DNA of 33,067 nucleotides from Candidatus Cloacimonadota bacterium (lineage in GTDB: Bacteria > Cloacimonadota > Cloacimonadia > Cloacimonadales > Cloacimonadaceae), in the NCBI GenBank assembly GCA_029565535.1, contig JAKQNZ010000026.1, positions 1 through 33,067 on the forward strand. The letters run 5' to 3'. Below the pieces are notes generated by a model. The model had not been told where the DNA came from. It ran no database searches and saw nothing but the letters and a program-made list of their open reading frames with translations. Of the stretch, positions 1 to 8,513 are shown in pieces (the first letter of the stretch is position 1; each line of letters begins with the position of its first letter). The translations under genes and the position numbers were made by a program.

Positions 1-3000
1 CCTTATGTTTATAATGACATACCGCATACAGGGGTTCATGTAACACTACCCTTGGATAGCTACAATGGTATATACTATATTGCTTTCTATGGAGAATCCA
101 CTCTCACAAATGCCGATAACGACTTCTTCGTGGATAATGTCCTGATCCGCCAAACCCCTGCCGGAGCACCGGAACACGTTACCTTGACGAGCCCTGTTGA
201 TGCTGCCACAGGATTATGGCCAGAGAACGTTACCCTTAGCTGGACTGCTTCAATGACCGGTGGAACTCCTGCTTATTATGAAGTATATGTAGGCGAAAAC
301 CCCATCGATCCGGGGACCAGCTATTATGGCGAATACATGTATGAGACTACTAACACCAGCTTGAATCTCTCAGCTCAGGATGACATCAATCTGGGATACT
401 CCACCACCTGGTATTGGGCTGTGTTGCCATATAATTCCGGGGGACTGTCTCCCGATCCCGACACGCCTGATTTCAATGTTTGGGACTTTACTATTATCAG
501 CGATCCCACTATAACATCACTACCGCGCGAGGAACACTTTGATAGTGTTACCGCACCAGCTTTGCCTTATGGCTGGACAAAAAAACTGGTTGATACCTCA
601 GATTATGGAGTTGTAGAAACTTACAGATCTACCAGCCACACCCCCAGTAATTCTGTAAAACTATACAATTCCTCTGATATTGTTTCGGACAAAATATTGA
701 TCTCACCTCAGATCGACCCAGCTTTGTCCCTAACTACTATCAGGGTTAGGTTCTGGTTATACGGACCTTCCACTGGCGGTATTCAGGTTGGCACAGTGGA
801 CGTAGCCGGCAGTAGTGCAGTATTTACTAATGTTCAGACTGTTATTCCTGCTTCTGCATCAACTTGGGCACAATATATCGTTAGTTTTGCCGGTTATGAA
901 GGCCCGAACAAATACATTGCTTTCAAACACGCTCTGGGCGCTACTTACCAGACATGGTATATTGACGATGTGGCATTTGAAGAAATTCCCACCTCCCCGA
1001 TCTTCGTTTATACTCCCACGTCCATAAACTTCGGAACTGCTAATTCAAATATCCCCACCGCATATCAAAATGTAACCGTTACCAATAATGGGGTTGGGAC
1101 ATTGAATCTGCTAACCTCAGATATCAGCCTGATTGGAACAGACCCAACTCAGTTTGGGTTCACCACCACCACAGGTTTCCCTGCTGCACTTACATCCGGT
1201 CAATCCGTTAACATACCGGTTAGATTCAACCCAACTTCCACAGGTGATAAATCCGCAACCCTACGAATTACCTATAACAGCACCAACTATGATGTAGCCC
1301 TCACGGGAACAGCCTTAGGCGAATTCGTACTAAACGAGAGCTTTGAAGGTGCCACCTTCCCACCCGCAGGATGGTCTTACGACCCCACATGGTATTCCAG
1401 CTCTTCCTATGCATATCAAGGCTCAAAATCTTGCTATAGATCTACTACCGCTACTGCCACAAAGTTAATTACTCCAACCCTGGCAGTTACGCCCACAACC
1501 GTTCTGAATTTCAAAACCTATGTTGTTTCCAGCACATACCAGAAAATCCAGCTTTCCTATTACGATGGAACAACCTGGAATCCCTTTGGAACTGAGATTA
1601 GCCTTACGCCTGCTGCCTGGCAAAACCATAGCATCACCCTCACCGGTCTTACCGGAAACTATAAGATTGGTATCGGTGCTTATTATGGCACCGGCGGAAG
1701 CGGTGCGTCCGTGTATGTGGATATGGTTTGGGGACCTGTAAAAGCTAACCTGGTTCCAGACCCCGTAACCCAGAACCTTCCGGCTGATCTTGCAGTGAAT
1801 CAGGCTATCCGACCCAACCTTACCTGGACGCCCAACACTACTGGCATCGGTGGAACCCCTACTGGATATAAAATCTATCTGGACAGTAGCGAAACCCCCA
1901 TTACTCCCACTACTCTCATCTATACCGATGATGCTTCACCCTATACCCTTACTACTGCCTTAAACTACGGCACCAAATACTATTGGATGGTAGTAGCTAC
2001 AAATAGTGCCGGTGATGCAATAAATAGCCCGGTTCGCTGTTTCACAACCATGGCCGATCCGACTGTGCTGTCAATCAACGAATACTTCGGTACTACCGGC
2101 ACTACCTTCCCACCCACCAATTGGACTCGTTACTCTGGTCAATTGCTTGATCCATCCACACTTACAACTACAACAAGTGGGTGGACTTCTGACGATTGGG
2201 GCAATTTAGTTACAACTCCGGTAAACTATTCCGCCAGAATGGAGATATGGTCAACAAACAAATACTGGCTCTTAACTCCTCCGATTCAGATGCCTGGTGC
2301 AGGATTCCAGCTTGATCTGGATATCGCACTTACATATTATAGTTCTACCGCAGCTCCAACAACCACTCAACCCGATGACCGCTTCATCATCCTGATAGGA
2401 GACGGAAATTCCTGGTCACCAGCAAACATCCTCAGGGAATGGAACAACTCTGGCTCTGCTTATGTGTTCAATGATATTCCCACTACGGGAGTTCATGTTT
2501 CTATTCCCTTGGATGCTTACACCGGAATCAAGTACATTGCCTTCTACGGAGAATCAACCGTAAGCGGTAATGGTGACAACAACCTATATGTGGATAATGT
2601 GAAGGTATGGACACCCACTTCCAATGACCTCGCTGCCACGGGGATCACAGGTCCCGGTGCGGCAGTGGTTGGCACTCCGGTAACTCACACAGTGTCCATT
2701 ACTAATAATGGCACAGCAGACCAAACCGGATTTACAGTGTATTTAAAGAGTGTATCTCCTGCTGCCACCATAGACTCCTATGTAATGCCTCTCCTTGCGG
2801 CAGGTGCTTCCACAACCCATGCGTTTACCTGGACACCTCCGATCAGTGGTTCTGGCAATATCTATGGCGAAGTTTATCTCTCCACAGATACGGTCCCGGG
2901 AAATAATACAACTCCGAATCTGCCCATCACAATCTATCCGGAAGGAACCTGGATTGAAGGATTTGAAGCTGGTTACATCCCTAGTGATTGGACGTTAAGA

Positions 3001-3708
3001 ACCGGTGATACAGGTTCTTACAACTGGGAAATCTACTCCACCAATCCTCGCACTGGAACAAAGTGTGTTGCGGTACGTTGGGAATCCAGCACCTTAGCAA
3101 ACAACGACTGGCTGATTACCCCGCCAATTCAACTCTCTGCCACCGCAGAGGACAATATCAGCTTCTGGCTAGGTAAGTTCTCTACCTCATATTCTGAGGA
3201 GTGGGAGGTGTTGATTTCCACTACTACAAATCAAATAGCAGATTTCACCCTGATCGATAGTGGTGCGATGGCTTCAGCATTCTCAGGATACGAACAGAAG
3301 TCCTATAATCTGGATGCCTATGGCGGTGCGGTTGTATATATTGCTGTGCGCTATATCGGCTTGAACAAATTGCGCTTCTATGCAGATGATTTTATGGGGC
3401 CTGCCCTGTATGTCCCTGCGGAACCTGTAGTTACTGTCGAAACGGTTCCCACTGGAATCAAACTATCCTGGGCAGCCAATCCGTATGCCAAACACTATAA
3501 GATTTATGCGGATGATGACCCCTACGGATTGTTTAATGGTGCCCCTATTACTACAACTTCCAATGAGTACATCATCACAGCCCCAGCGGCAAAGAAATTC
3601 TACAAAGTAGTAGCGTCCACAAGTGCCCTTCCTTCCAAAGCAGCAGAAGGCCCCTCTTTCATAGAGCCGCCTTCCTTTGAAGAATTGGAAAAATTAAACA
3701 GAAAGTAA
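1..3708 (+). CDS. 5'-partial giant secreted protein with choice-of-anchor J, Fn3-like, ASH and CARDB modules
   Basis: The frame is open from base 1. The first in-frame start-like codon (TTG at 52) lies inside a domain, so the true start is upstream of the window and 1235 residues are visible. Modules in order are: the end of an anchor-J domain (to about nt 160), an Fn3-like domain (170-500), anchor-J from about 525, an ASH/choice-of-anchor D immunoglobulin-like domain (1000-1320), anchor-J from 1324, Fn3-like (1750-2050), anchor-J from 2071, a CARDB-like domain (2620-2940), anchor-J from 2950, and a C-terminal Fn3-like module (3420-3640). The anchor-J starts share an 'ExF....P.xW' pattern. 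The first 50 residues closely match those coded at about 2460-2620, so domains have been duplicated. There are few Lys/Cys and many Thr/Tyr/Asn, as in exported adhesins. No catalytic domain is visible; one could lie upstream. It is probably surface-attached or secreted, but its ligand is unknown. A terminator follows directly. Confidence 0.88.
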   Translation, partial: PYVYNDIPHTGVHVTLPLDSYNGIYYIAFYGESTLTNADNDFFVDNVLIRQTPAGAPEHVTLTSPVDAATGLWPENVTLSWTASMTGGTPAYYEVYVGENPIDPGTSYYGEYMYETTNTSLNLSAQDDINLGYSTTWYWAVLPYNSGGLSPDPDTPDFNVWDFTIISDPTITSLPREEHFDSVTAPALPYGWTKKLVDTSDYGVVETYRSTSHTPSNSVKLYNSSDIVSDKILISPQIDPALSLTTIRVRFWLYGPSTGGIQVGTVDVAGSSAVFTNVQTVIPASASTWAQYIVSFAGYEGPNKYIAFKHALGATYQTWYIDDVAFEEIPTSPIFVYTPTSINFGTANSNIPTAYQNVTVTNNGVGTLNLLTSDISLIGTDPTQFGFTTTTGFPAALTSGQSVNIPVRFNPTSTGDKSATLRITYNSTNYDVALTGTALGEFVLNESFEGATFPPAGWSYDPTWYSSSSYAYQGSKSCYRSTTATATKLITPTLAVTPTTVLNFKTYVVSSTYQKIQLSYYDGTTWNPFGTEISLTPAAWQNHSITLTGLTGNYKIGIGAYYGTGGSGASVYVDMVWGPVKANLVPDPVTQNLPADLAVNQAIRPNLTWTPNTTGIGGTPTGYKIYLDSSETPITPTTLIYTDDASPYTLTTALNYGTKYYWMVVATNSAGDAINSPVRCFTTMADPTVLSINEYFGTTGTTFPPTNWTRYSGQLLDPSTLTTTTSGWTSDDWGNLVTTPVNYSARMEIWSTNKYWLLTPPIQMPGAGFQLDLDIALTYYSSTAAPTTTQPDDRFIILIGDGNSWSPANILREWNNSGSAYVFNDIPTTGVHVSIPLDAYTGIKYIAFYGESTVSGNGDNNLYVDNVKVWTPTSNDLAATGITGPGAAVVGTPVTHTVSITNNGTADQTGFTVYLKSVSPAATIDSYVMPLLAAGASTTHAFTWTPPISGSGNIYGEVYLSTDTVPGNNTTPNLPITIYPEGTWIEGFEAGYIPSDWTLRTGDTGSYNWEIYSTNPRTGTKCVAVRWESSTLANNDWLITPPIQLSATAEDNISFWLGKFSTSYSEEWEVLISTTTNQIADFTLIDSGAMASAFSGYEQKSYNLDAYGGAVVYIAVRYIGLNKLRFYADDFMGPALYVPAEPVVTVETVPTGIKLSWAANPYAKHYKIYADDDPYGLFNGAPITTTSNEYIITAPAAKKFYKVVASTSALPSKAAEGPSFIEPPSFEELEKLNRK

Positions 3709-3731
3709 TTACTTCAAAACCAACTAACAAT

Positions 3732-3762
3732 AAACCCCCGGTTTACGCTGGGGGTTTTTTCT
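3732..3762 (+). terminator. Rho-independent terminator
   Basis: A CCCCC/GGGGG stem (3735-3739 with 3750-3754) is extended by AAA/TTT. The loop is about 10 nt and a run of six T follows. It sits 24 bases past the stop codon of the giant secreted protein. Confidence 0.9.
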
Positions 3763-3778
3763 TTTCCCTTGCTTGCCT

Positions 3779-3838
3779 GCCCATCCTGTACCCATCCTTT
3801 ACTCATCCTATAAACATAGGGTATGATATGGATGGGTA
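3779..3838. repeat. 11-bp tandem repeat with inverted arm, copy 1
   Basis: Three 11-mers of the type ACCCATCCTTT lie end to end (3779-3789, 3790-3800, 3801-3811). They are followed by 'aaacatagg', and then by GGATGGGTA (3830-3838), the exact reverse complement of TACCCATCC at 3789-3797. A second copy of the same design lies at 19602-19672, so this is a dispersed family. It lies in a gene-free gap (3709-4212). Confidence 0.75.
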
Positions 3839-4011
3839 TGGGGTTAGAGAGCTGGTGGGCTGGGTTCAGGTGGAAAGGTGCAAAGGTGGAAGGGTGAAAC
3901 CCAGGCAACGTCAGGAGTCATTTTCGTCATATCTATCTCTATGTTTAGCAATACCTTTAGCGACGAAAAGGACTCATGCCTTGCCCTGCTACCCACCTTG
4001 TGATGAAGTTC

Positions 4012-4123
4012 TGGAGTCCTGGGGTCTTGGAGTCTTGGTGTGATGGAGTGATGGGGTGCTGGAGTGTTTGAGTGCTGGAGTGATGGAGTGCTGGGGTCTT
4101 GGAGTGATGGAGTGATGGAGTTC
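4012..4123. repeat. Array of fourteen 8-bp units (TGGAGTGN)
   Basis: Fourteen consecutive 8-mers in unbroken register from 4012 to 4123 fit the pattern T(G/T)G(A/G/T)GT(G/C/T)N; the commonest forms are TGGAGTGA and TGGAGTGC. The units have diverged but the 8-bp spacing is never lost. The array lies between two related secreted-protein genes. Apparent reading frames across it, on both strands, are by-products of the repeat. Confidence 0.9.
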
Positions 4124-4140
4124 TCAGTGACAGAGCCGTT

Positions 4141-4239
4141 CAGCCCGCAGGGCGAAAGATTATAGCGATGGGTTCGGAGCTTTAGCGAAGACCCTCGAAA
4201 AAACAACAATAGAGAGGATTAGCCCCAAAGGGCGACAAC
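4141..4239. repeat. GC-rich intergenic repeat-like element (CAGCCCGCAGGGCGA ... TAGCCCCAAAGGGCGACA)
   Basis: The element starts with a GCCC..GGGC dyad (4142-4153). A weaker GGGTT...GACCC dyad sits in the middle (about 4170-4195). It ends with a second GCCCC..GGGC dyad (4222-4234). The two ends resemble each other. From memory, elements of this style are common between genes in FCB and related genomes; this window alone holds one copy. Its right edge abuts the coding sequence of the broken gene that follows. Confidence 0.5.
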
Positions 4240-5271
4240 GCGCGCCTGCTCTGGGAACCTGCCGGAGAACCCGACTACCTCTTCTTCGATTTTGAAGCCG
4301 ATAATGGCGGTTGGGTTGGTAGCGGCTATGGAGACTGGGAATACACGGACACTTACACTCTGACTGGTTATACTGATAACGATACTTCTGTTGGGACTCC
4401 TCCCACAGCTGCACATTCCGGAGACGGATTGTGGGGGACCAAGGTTCTCGGTGATTATAGCAATTCTTCTGCTTGGTCCTATCTGCGCAAGACTGTTGAC
4501 CTTGCCGGATTCACCAGTCCTGTCCTCAGTATCTGGCATTACATGAATGGTTATAATACCTATGACTATGGTATCATCAAGGTCAACGGCACCACCGTCT
4601 GGGGTAGCTCAGCTGCCGCAGTCTTTATGCCCTGGCAACAGCTGACTGTACCGCTAACTGCCTTCGAAGGTATGAGCTCTGTGGAAATCAGCTTCGAGTG
4701 GTATGCCACAGGAACGGTGAATTATGCCGGCTGGTATATAGACGACATCTATATCGGTCCTGCAACAACCCGGAACACTGCTTCCCTTGGCACCCGAAAC
4801 CGCGACCGCAGCCTGCAGAACTACAGCGTATACCGGATGCTGCTGGCCGACGAAGCCATTCCCGCAAACTGGACTCTGCTGAGCGCAGCAACTGCCGACA
4901 CTGTCTACACCGACAGCAGCTTTGGCGCACAAGCCCCCGGCAAATACAAATGGGCGGTGAAGGCTAACTACAGCGGAGGCCTGCAATCCGAAGCCATCAT
5001 TTCCAACCGCCTGGGAATCGTAGCGATGCCTCAGGATGTAATCGCCTCTCCTGTGGGTGCCACAGTCCAGCTTTCCTGGACTGCGGACGCCGGAGCGGAT
5101 TATTATGTAATCTACGCTGCCGACGATCCTTATGGTGCCTTCACGCTGCTGGGTTACAGTGCTACCAATAGCTACACTATTAACAGCCCTGCGGCAAGGA
5201 AGTTCTACAAAATCGCCGCCGCCGACGGAACCATGCCCAATCCTGCACCACCGGCCAAGGCACAACGATAA
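4213..5271 (+). pseudogene. 5'-truncated secreted anchor-J/Fn3 protein, C-terminal remnant
   Basis: The frame is open from just after a TAG at 4210. Domain-like sequence is recognisable from about 4246 ('LLWEPAGEPDYLFFDFEADN'). No in-frame ATG or GTG occurs before the first possible start, a TTG at 4429, which lies inside the anchor-J domain. There is no signal peptide and no convincing ribosome site. The remnant holds one anchor-J domain (about 4280-4770), an Fn3-like domain (4800-5010) and a terminal Fn3-like module with 'YAADDPYGAF' and 'ARKFYKI', paralogous to the end of the upstream gene. Coding sequence meets the repeat at about 4240, so the head was probably lost by deletion or recombination at the repeat. 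The alternative is translation of a short fragment from TTG 4429. Confidence 0.72.
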
Positions 5272-5295
5272 TAACCCATTAACCAATACAATAAG

Positions 5296-5325
5296 AACCC
5301 CGCTGTTCACGGCGGGGTTTTTTAA
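5296..5325 (+). terminator. Rho-independent terminator
   Basis: The stem CCCCGC (5298-5303) pairs with GCGGGG (5312-5317) across an 8-nt loop, followed by six T. It lies 25 bases beyond the stop codon of the truncated secreted-protein gene, showing that the 3' end of this gene is still intact. Confidence 0.9.
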
Positions 5326-5401
5326 TTTTGCCTGGTTGTTTTCGGTACCAAGCTTGCCACCCGGTTTCCACGGCATACTCTCTTGAATTCCTCCCGAACC
5401 G

Positions 5402-5434
5402 CATTCGGGTGGAGTTCGGGTGGCATTCGGGTGG
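5402..5434. repeat. Three 11-bp tandem units (CATTCGGGTGG)
   Basis: Units at 5402-5412, 5413-5423 and 5424-5434 are identical or differ by two bases in the first positions. A short inverted relative (CTCCCGAACCG) precedes them. The array lies upstream of the radical SAM gene, not inside it if ATG 5513 is the start. Confidence 0.8.
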
Positions 5435-5512
5435 CACAGCGGGGGCGAGCAAGGATCATGTTTTGTTTGCTTTTTGGTTGACAAGCTACTTGGCATAAAA
5501 CAACCTGCCCTG

Positions 5513-6883
5513 ATGAACAAAAAGAAAGTGTTGATGTTGGCGGTGAACAGCAGTTGGAGTCACAGCAGCCCCGCTTTTTATTATCTGCGGGCTATGCTGG
5601 GTGGCCTGCCATATCAGGCTAAGATGTTGGATTTTAGTACCAAGGATCACTTGGGTGATGTATTGCGAACCGCCTGGGCAGAGCAGGCGCAGATTGTGTG
5701 CTTTTCCGCTTATATCTGGAACCGGATCTATCTGCAGCAATTGTTGCCTCCGCTGAAGAAGCTGCTCCCGGAAGCTGTTTTAGTGGTTGGTGGCCCGGAA
5801 GCTCAGCGCTTGGAAAGCTATCTGAGCAAAACGGATTATCTGATCTGCGGCCCTGGAGAAGCAAAATTCCGGGCTTTGGCGGAAAGCGGTTTCAGGATGT
5901 CTACAGATGATTTGGCTAAAGTGCCGGCGCTGTCTCTTTCCGAATTGCCCTTTCCCTATAAGGCCTCAGACCTTAGTACTTTGCAGAACAGGCTGGTCTA
6001 CTACGAACTATACAGGGGCTGTCCCTATGGCTGCATCTATTGCCTGTCGGCCAGAGACGGCAGGAAAGAGCTTCGCTTCGATCCTGCCAATCCTGATAAC
6101 CTGGAGCGGCTTTTTGAGGAACTTGCCTTACTGGTGGCCTTGCAGCCCAGGACGCTGAAGTTTGTGGACCGCAGCTTTAATCTGAATAAGGCTTTAGCGC
6201 ACAAGGTATGGGAATTTTTCATAAGCAATCCCCTGTCCTGCGAAGCGCATTTTGAGATATATCCCGATCTGCTGGACGAATCTGATCTGGCGATTTTGGA
6301 AAAGGCAGAGGCTGGAAAATTCCGGTTTGAGATTGGGGTTCAAACCGTTAATCCAGAGGTAGCCAGAGCCTGTGGACGCAGCTCAAACTGGCGTAAAGTG
6401 CATGAGATGCTGATTAAGCTGAAAAAACGCACCAAAATCAGGCTGCATACAGATCTGCTGGCAGGTCTGCCCGGCGAGAATTATGCATCCATAGTTGATT
6501 CCCTGAATCAACTATGTGCCTGCCTTCCCGATGCGGTGCAACTGGGAATCCTGAAAATCCTTCCGGATACACCTATGCTGGAGATTGCCAAGGATAGGGG
6601 TTACAAATGGCTGGACGAGCCACCATATTCCGTTTTGAGTTCGGATGCACTCAGCTTTCCTGAGCTCTGCCTTCTGGAGGATTTTGCCAGATTGCTGAAT
6701 CTGTATTGGAATAAGGAAGAACATAGTGAAAGCTGGAAAACCCTTTTGCAGAAAGATTCTGCGGAGTCTTTGCTGAACAGACTGAGAGATATCCATAACA
6801 GATTGGGATACGAACTGCACTCCCTGGCCAGAGCCAAACGGGACGCAGTGATGAAAGAACTGCTTGAAAAATATGGAGGATAA
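5513..6883 (+). CDS. B12-binding-type radical SAM protein (DUF4080-like)
   Basis: A 456-residue protein. The N-terminal ~130 residues look like the Rossmann-like cobalamin-binding domain of this class ('LMLAVNSSWSHSSPAFYYLRAML', then a 'VLVVGGPEA' strand). The canonical radical SAM cluster motif CPYGCIYC lies near residue 170 and binds the 4Fe-4S cluster that cleaves S-adenosylmethionine. Downstream 'FEIGVQTVNPEVARACGR' and 'HTDLLAGLPGE' are typical of B12-type radical SAM enzymes. No DxHxxG cobalamin ligand is evident, so cofactor binding is uncertain, as in several subfamilies. A GTG at 5420 would add 31 atypical residues across the 11-mer repeat, so I chose ATG 5513. A TTGACA at 5478 may be a -35 box. 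The gene is followed after one base by the DUF3795 gene. The substrate is unknown. Confidence 0.82.
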   Translation: MNKKKVLMLAVNSSWSHSSPAFYYLRAMLGGLPYQAKMLDFSTKDHLGDVLRTAWAEQAQIVCFSAYIWNRIYLQQLLPPLKKLLPEAVLVVGGPEAQRLESYLSKTDYLICGPGEAKFRALAESGFRMSTDDLAKVPALSLSELPFPYKASDLSTLQNRLVYYELYRGCPYGCIYCLSARDGRKELRFDPANPDNLERLFEELALLVALQPRTLKFVDRSFNLNKALAHKVWEFFISNPLSCEAHFEIYPDLLDESDLAILEKAEAGKFRFEIGVQTVNPEVARACGRSSNWRKVHEMLIKLKKRTKIRLHTDLLAGLPGENYASIVDSLNQLCACLPDAVQLGILKILPDTPMLEIAKDRGYKWLDEPPYSVLSSDALSFPELCLLEDFARLLNLYWNKEEHSESWKTLLQKDSAESLLNRLRDIHNRLGYELHSLARAKRDAVMKELLEKYGG

Positions 6884-6884
6884 G

Positions 6885-7346
6885 ATGAAAGAATCAAGTG
6901 CTTATCTCTGCTATTGCGGATTGAACTGCAAACTATGCAGCCTGATTGCCACTCTGCCAAAGCAGGCTAAAACCCTTTTTGAGACTATGCAAGAAGATGG
7001 CTGGGAGTATTATGGCCAGGAATTGTATCCCCAGTTTCCCCAGTTTTGGGAAGTATTGAAAGACCTGAAGGAAGTGGGAGAAACCAGCCCTCTCTGTAAA
7101 GGCGGTTGTGGCGACCCGGAGTGTGAAATCCGTAAATGTGCCATTGCCAAAGAACTGCAGGTATGCGCATTTTGTACGGAATATCCCTGTGAACGCCTGG
7201 TCTCATTCACCCGGAGATATCCCTTCCTTTTGCAGAACAACGACCGGATTAAAGAAATCGGGCTTGAGGCCTGGCTGGCCGAACAGGATGAATTGGCTGC
7301 CCAGGGCATTACCAATAAAATACTCAGGCAAAGAAAACCGGACTAA
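6885..7346 (+). CDS. DUF3795-type Cys-rich protein
   Basis: A 153-residue protein opening with 'CYCGLNCKLC', the hallmark start of DUF3795 proteins. A second Cys block follows ('CKGGCGDPECEIRKC...CAFCTEYPC'), giving over a dozen cysteines, probably ligands for zinc or an iron-sulfur cluster. The function of the family is unknown. ATG 6885 is chosen because a GGAGGA ribosome site (6875-6880) lies four bases before it. An ATG at 6873 and a TTG at 6864 would also fit the frame but overlap the upstream gene. One base separates it from the radical SAM gene's stop, so the two are probably co-transcribed. Confidence 0.82.
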   Translation: MKESSAYLCYCGLNCKLCSLIATLPKQAKTLFETMQEDGWEYYGQELYPQFPQFWEVLKDLKEVGETSPLCKGGCGDPECEIRKCAIAKELQVCAFCTEYPCERLVSFTRRYPFLLQNNDRIKEIGLEAWLAEQDELAAQGITNKILRQRKPD

Positions 7347-7435
7347 TCCTCTGACCTCTCTATGTGGATATCTGGATAAAAAAACTTGCCGAAAATCCGC
7401 TGGAAGCCAAAGTGGTGCCTGAATCGGTATCAGGT

Positions 7436-8503
7436 ATGACAAGATTATTCACACTGCTATTCTGCCTTTTCGCTGGGGTTTTCCTGGCTGCCACTGAACT
7501 GGATTTCAGTTTTCAGGCAAGAGCTTTTGGCGCTTATGAGGCAGGAAACGAGACGGCATTTCTGCAAGGAGATTTTTTGCCCGAGCTGAACATAAGCCAA
7601 AACCTGGGCAAAGATATCGGCCTGATGGGCGAATATTCTGGCTACGCATTTATAAATGGGGTGTTTGGTGATTCTACTGACACGGAACTTGGGCTTCAGA
7701 ATTATCGAGCCTGGCTAAGGATTGGCAATCCGCAAACTGCCTTGCGGATAGGCTTGCAGCGTATCAACTTTGGTAGTGCCAGGGTCTTGCGGCCGCTGCA
7801 ATGGTTCGACAAGCTCGATCCCCTGGACAAGAGCGAGTTTACAGAGGGAGTATGGGCTCTGTTGGCCACCCATACCTGGCTGAATAACAGCAACCTCTGG
7901 ATTTGGGGCATGCTTGGCGACGAGGATCTCAAAGGCTCGGAAACAAACCCGGGTAAAGAAGGCAGCCTGGAATTGGGAACCCGGATACAGCTTCCCAATC
8001 CTGCCGGAGAGACAGGCCTGGCCTATCATCAGAGGCAAGCGAAGCAGGGAGATGAGTATCGGGCTGGCTTTGACCATCGTTGGGACGGGTTTGTGGGAGC
8101 CTGGCTGGAAGGAAGCGTAAGTATGACAGAGACTTCTGATAATAATGCCGATAGTATGGCTACTGCCTTAACTGTGGGGATCGATTATACTTTTCCCTGG
8201 GGAAACGGTGTGGCCATCACAGCAGAGAACCTCTTCGGCCACCAGGCCAAGACAGAGAAAACCAGGCTTCACATTACCGAACATAGCCTTGCCCTGCTGT
8301 TCAGCTATCCGCTTGGCCTGCTGGATACTGTCACTTTATTGGAAATACATAGTTTTGTATCTGATACGGATAATCTGTCCCTGATATGGAGAAGGGCTTA
8401 CGATTATCTGGCTTGGGAACTGGGGCTGAGCCTGGATAGAGGATTTGAGGCGAAACTATCCAAAAACCCAGGCTTTTTCGTAAAACTAAGCTACAATCTA
8501 TAG
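7436..8503 (+). CDS. Outer-membrane beta-barrel (porin-like), first gene of the Lol-like cassette
   Basis: A 355-residue protein with a signal peptide (MTRLFTLLFCLFAGVFLAAT). Amphipathic strands alternate with turns and it ends in an aromatic/hydrophobic pattern ('FFVKLSYNL'), as expected for a barrel inserted by the BAM machinery. 'LRIGLQRINFGSARVLRPLQ' followed by 'FDKLDPLDKSEFTEGVWAL' is the best-conserved looking stretch and resembles porin/alginate-export-like barrels of FCB bacteria; this is recognised from memory only. An upstream GTG (7364) would put 24 charged residues before the signal peptide, so ATG 7436 is preferred. Ten bases separate it from the ATPase gene, implying joint function with the ABC transporter. 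Confidence 0.72.
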   Translation: MTRLFTLLFCLFAGVFLAATELDFSFQARAFGAYEAGNETAFLQGDFLPELNISQNLGKDIGLMGEYSGYAFINGVFGDSTDTELGLQNYRAWLRIGNPQTALRIGLQRINFGSARVLRPLQWFDKLDPLDKSEFTEGVWALLATHTWLNNSNLWIWGMLGDEDLKGSETNPGKEGSLELGTRIQLPNPAGETGLAYHQRQAKQGDEYRAGFDHRWDGFVGAWLEGSVSMTETSDNNADSMATALTVGIDYTFPWGNGVAITAENLFGHQAKTEKTRLHITEHSLALLFSYPLGLLDTVTLLEIHSFVSDTDNLSLIWRRAYDYLAWELGLSLDRGFEAKLSKNPGFFVKLSYNL

Positions 8504-8513
8504 GGGTATCGTG

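Noticed and set aside
3828-4209. Overlapping reading frames on both strands (for example 3844-4209 reverse, with repeated 'LQDPSTP'-type peptides)
   Set aside because: They are produced by the 8-bp array, whose period keeps frames open. No ribosome site and no known domain is present.
4654-5520. A 288-codon reverse-strand frame
   Set aside because: It lies opposite the secreted-protein remnant and its terminator, has Cys/Gly/Val-rich noise composition, and reflects the codon bias of the forward strand.
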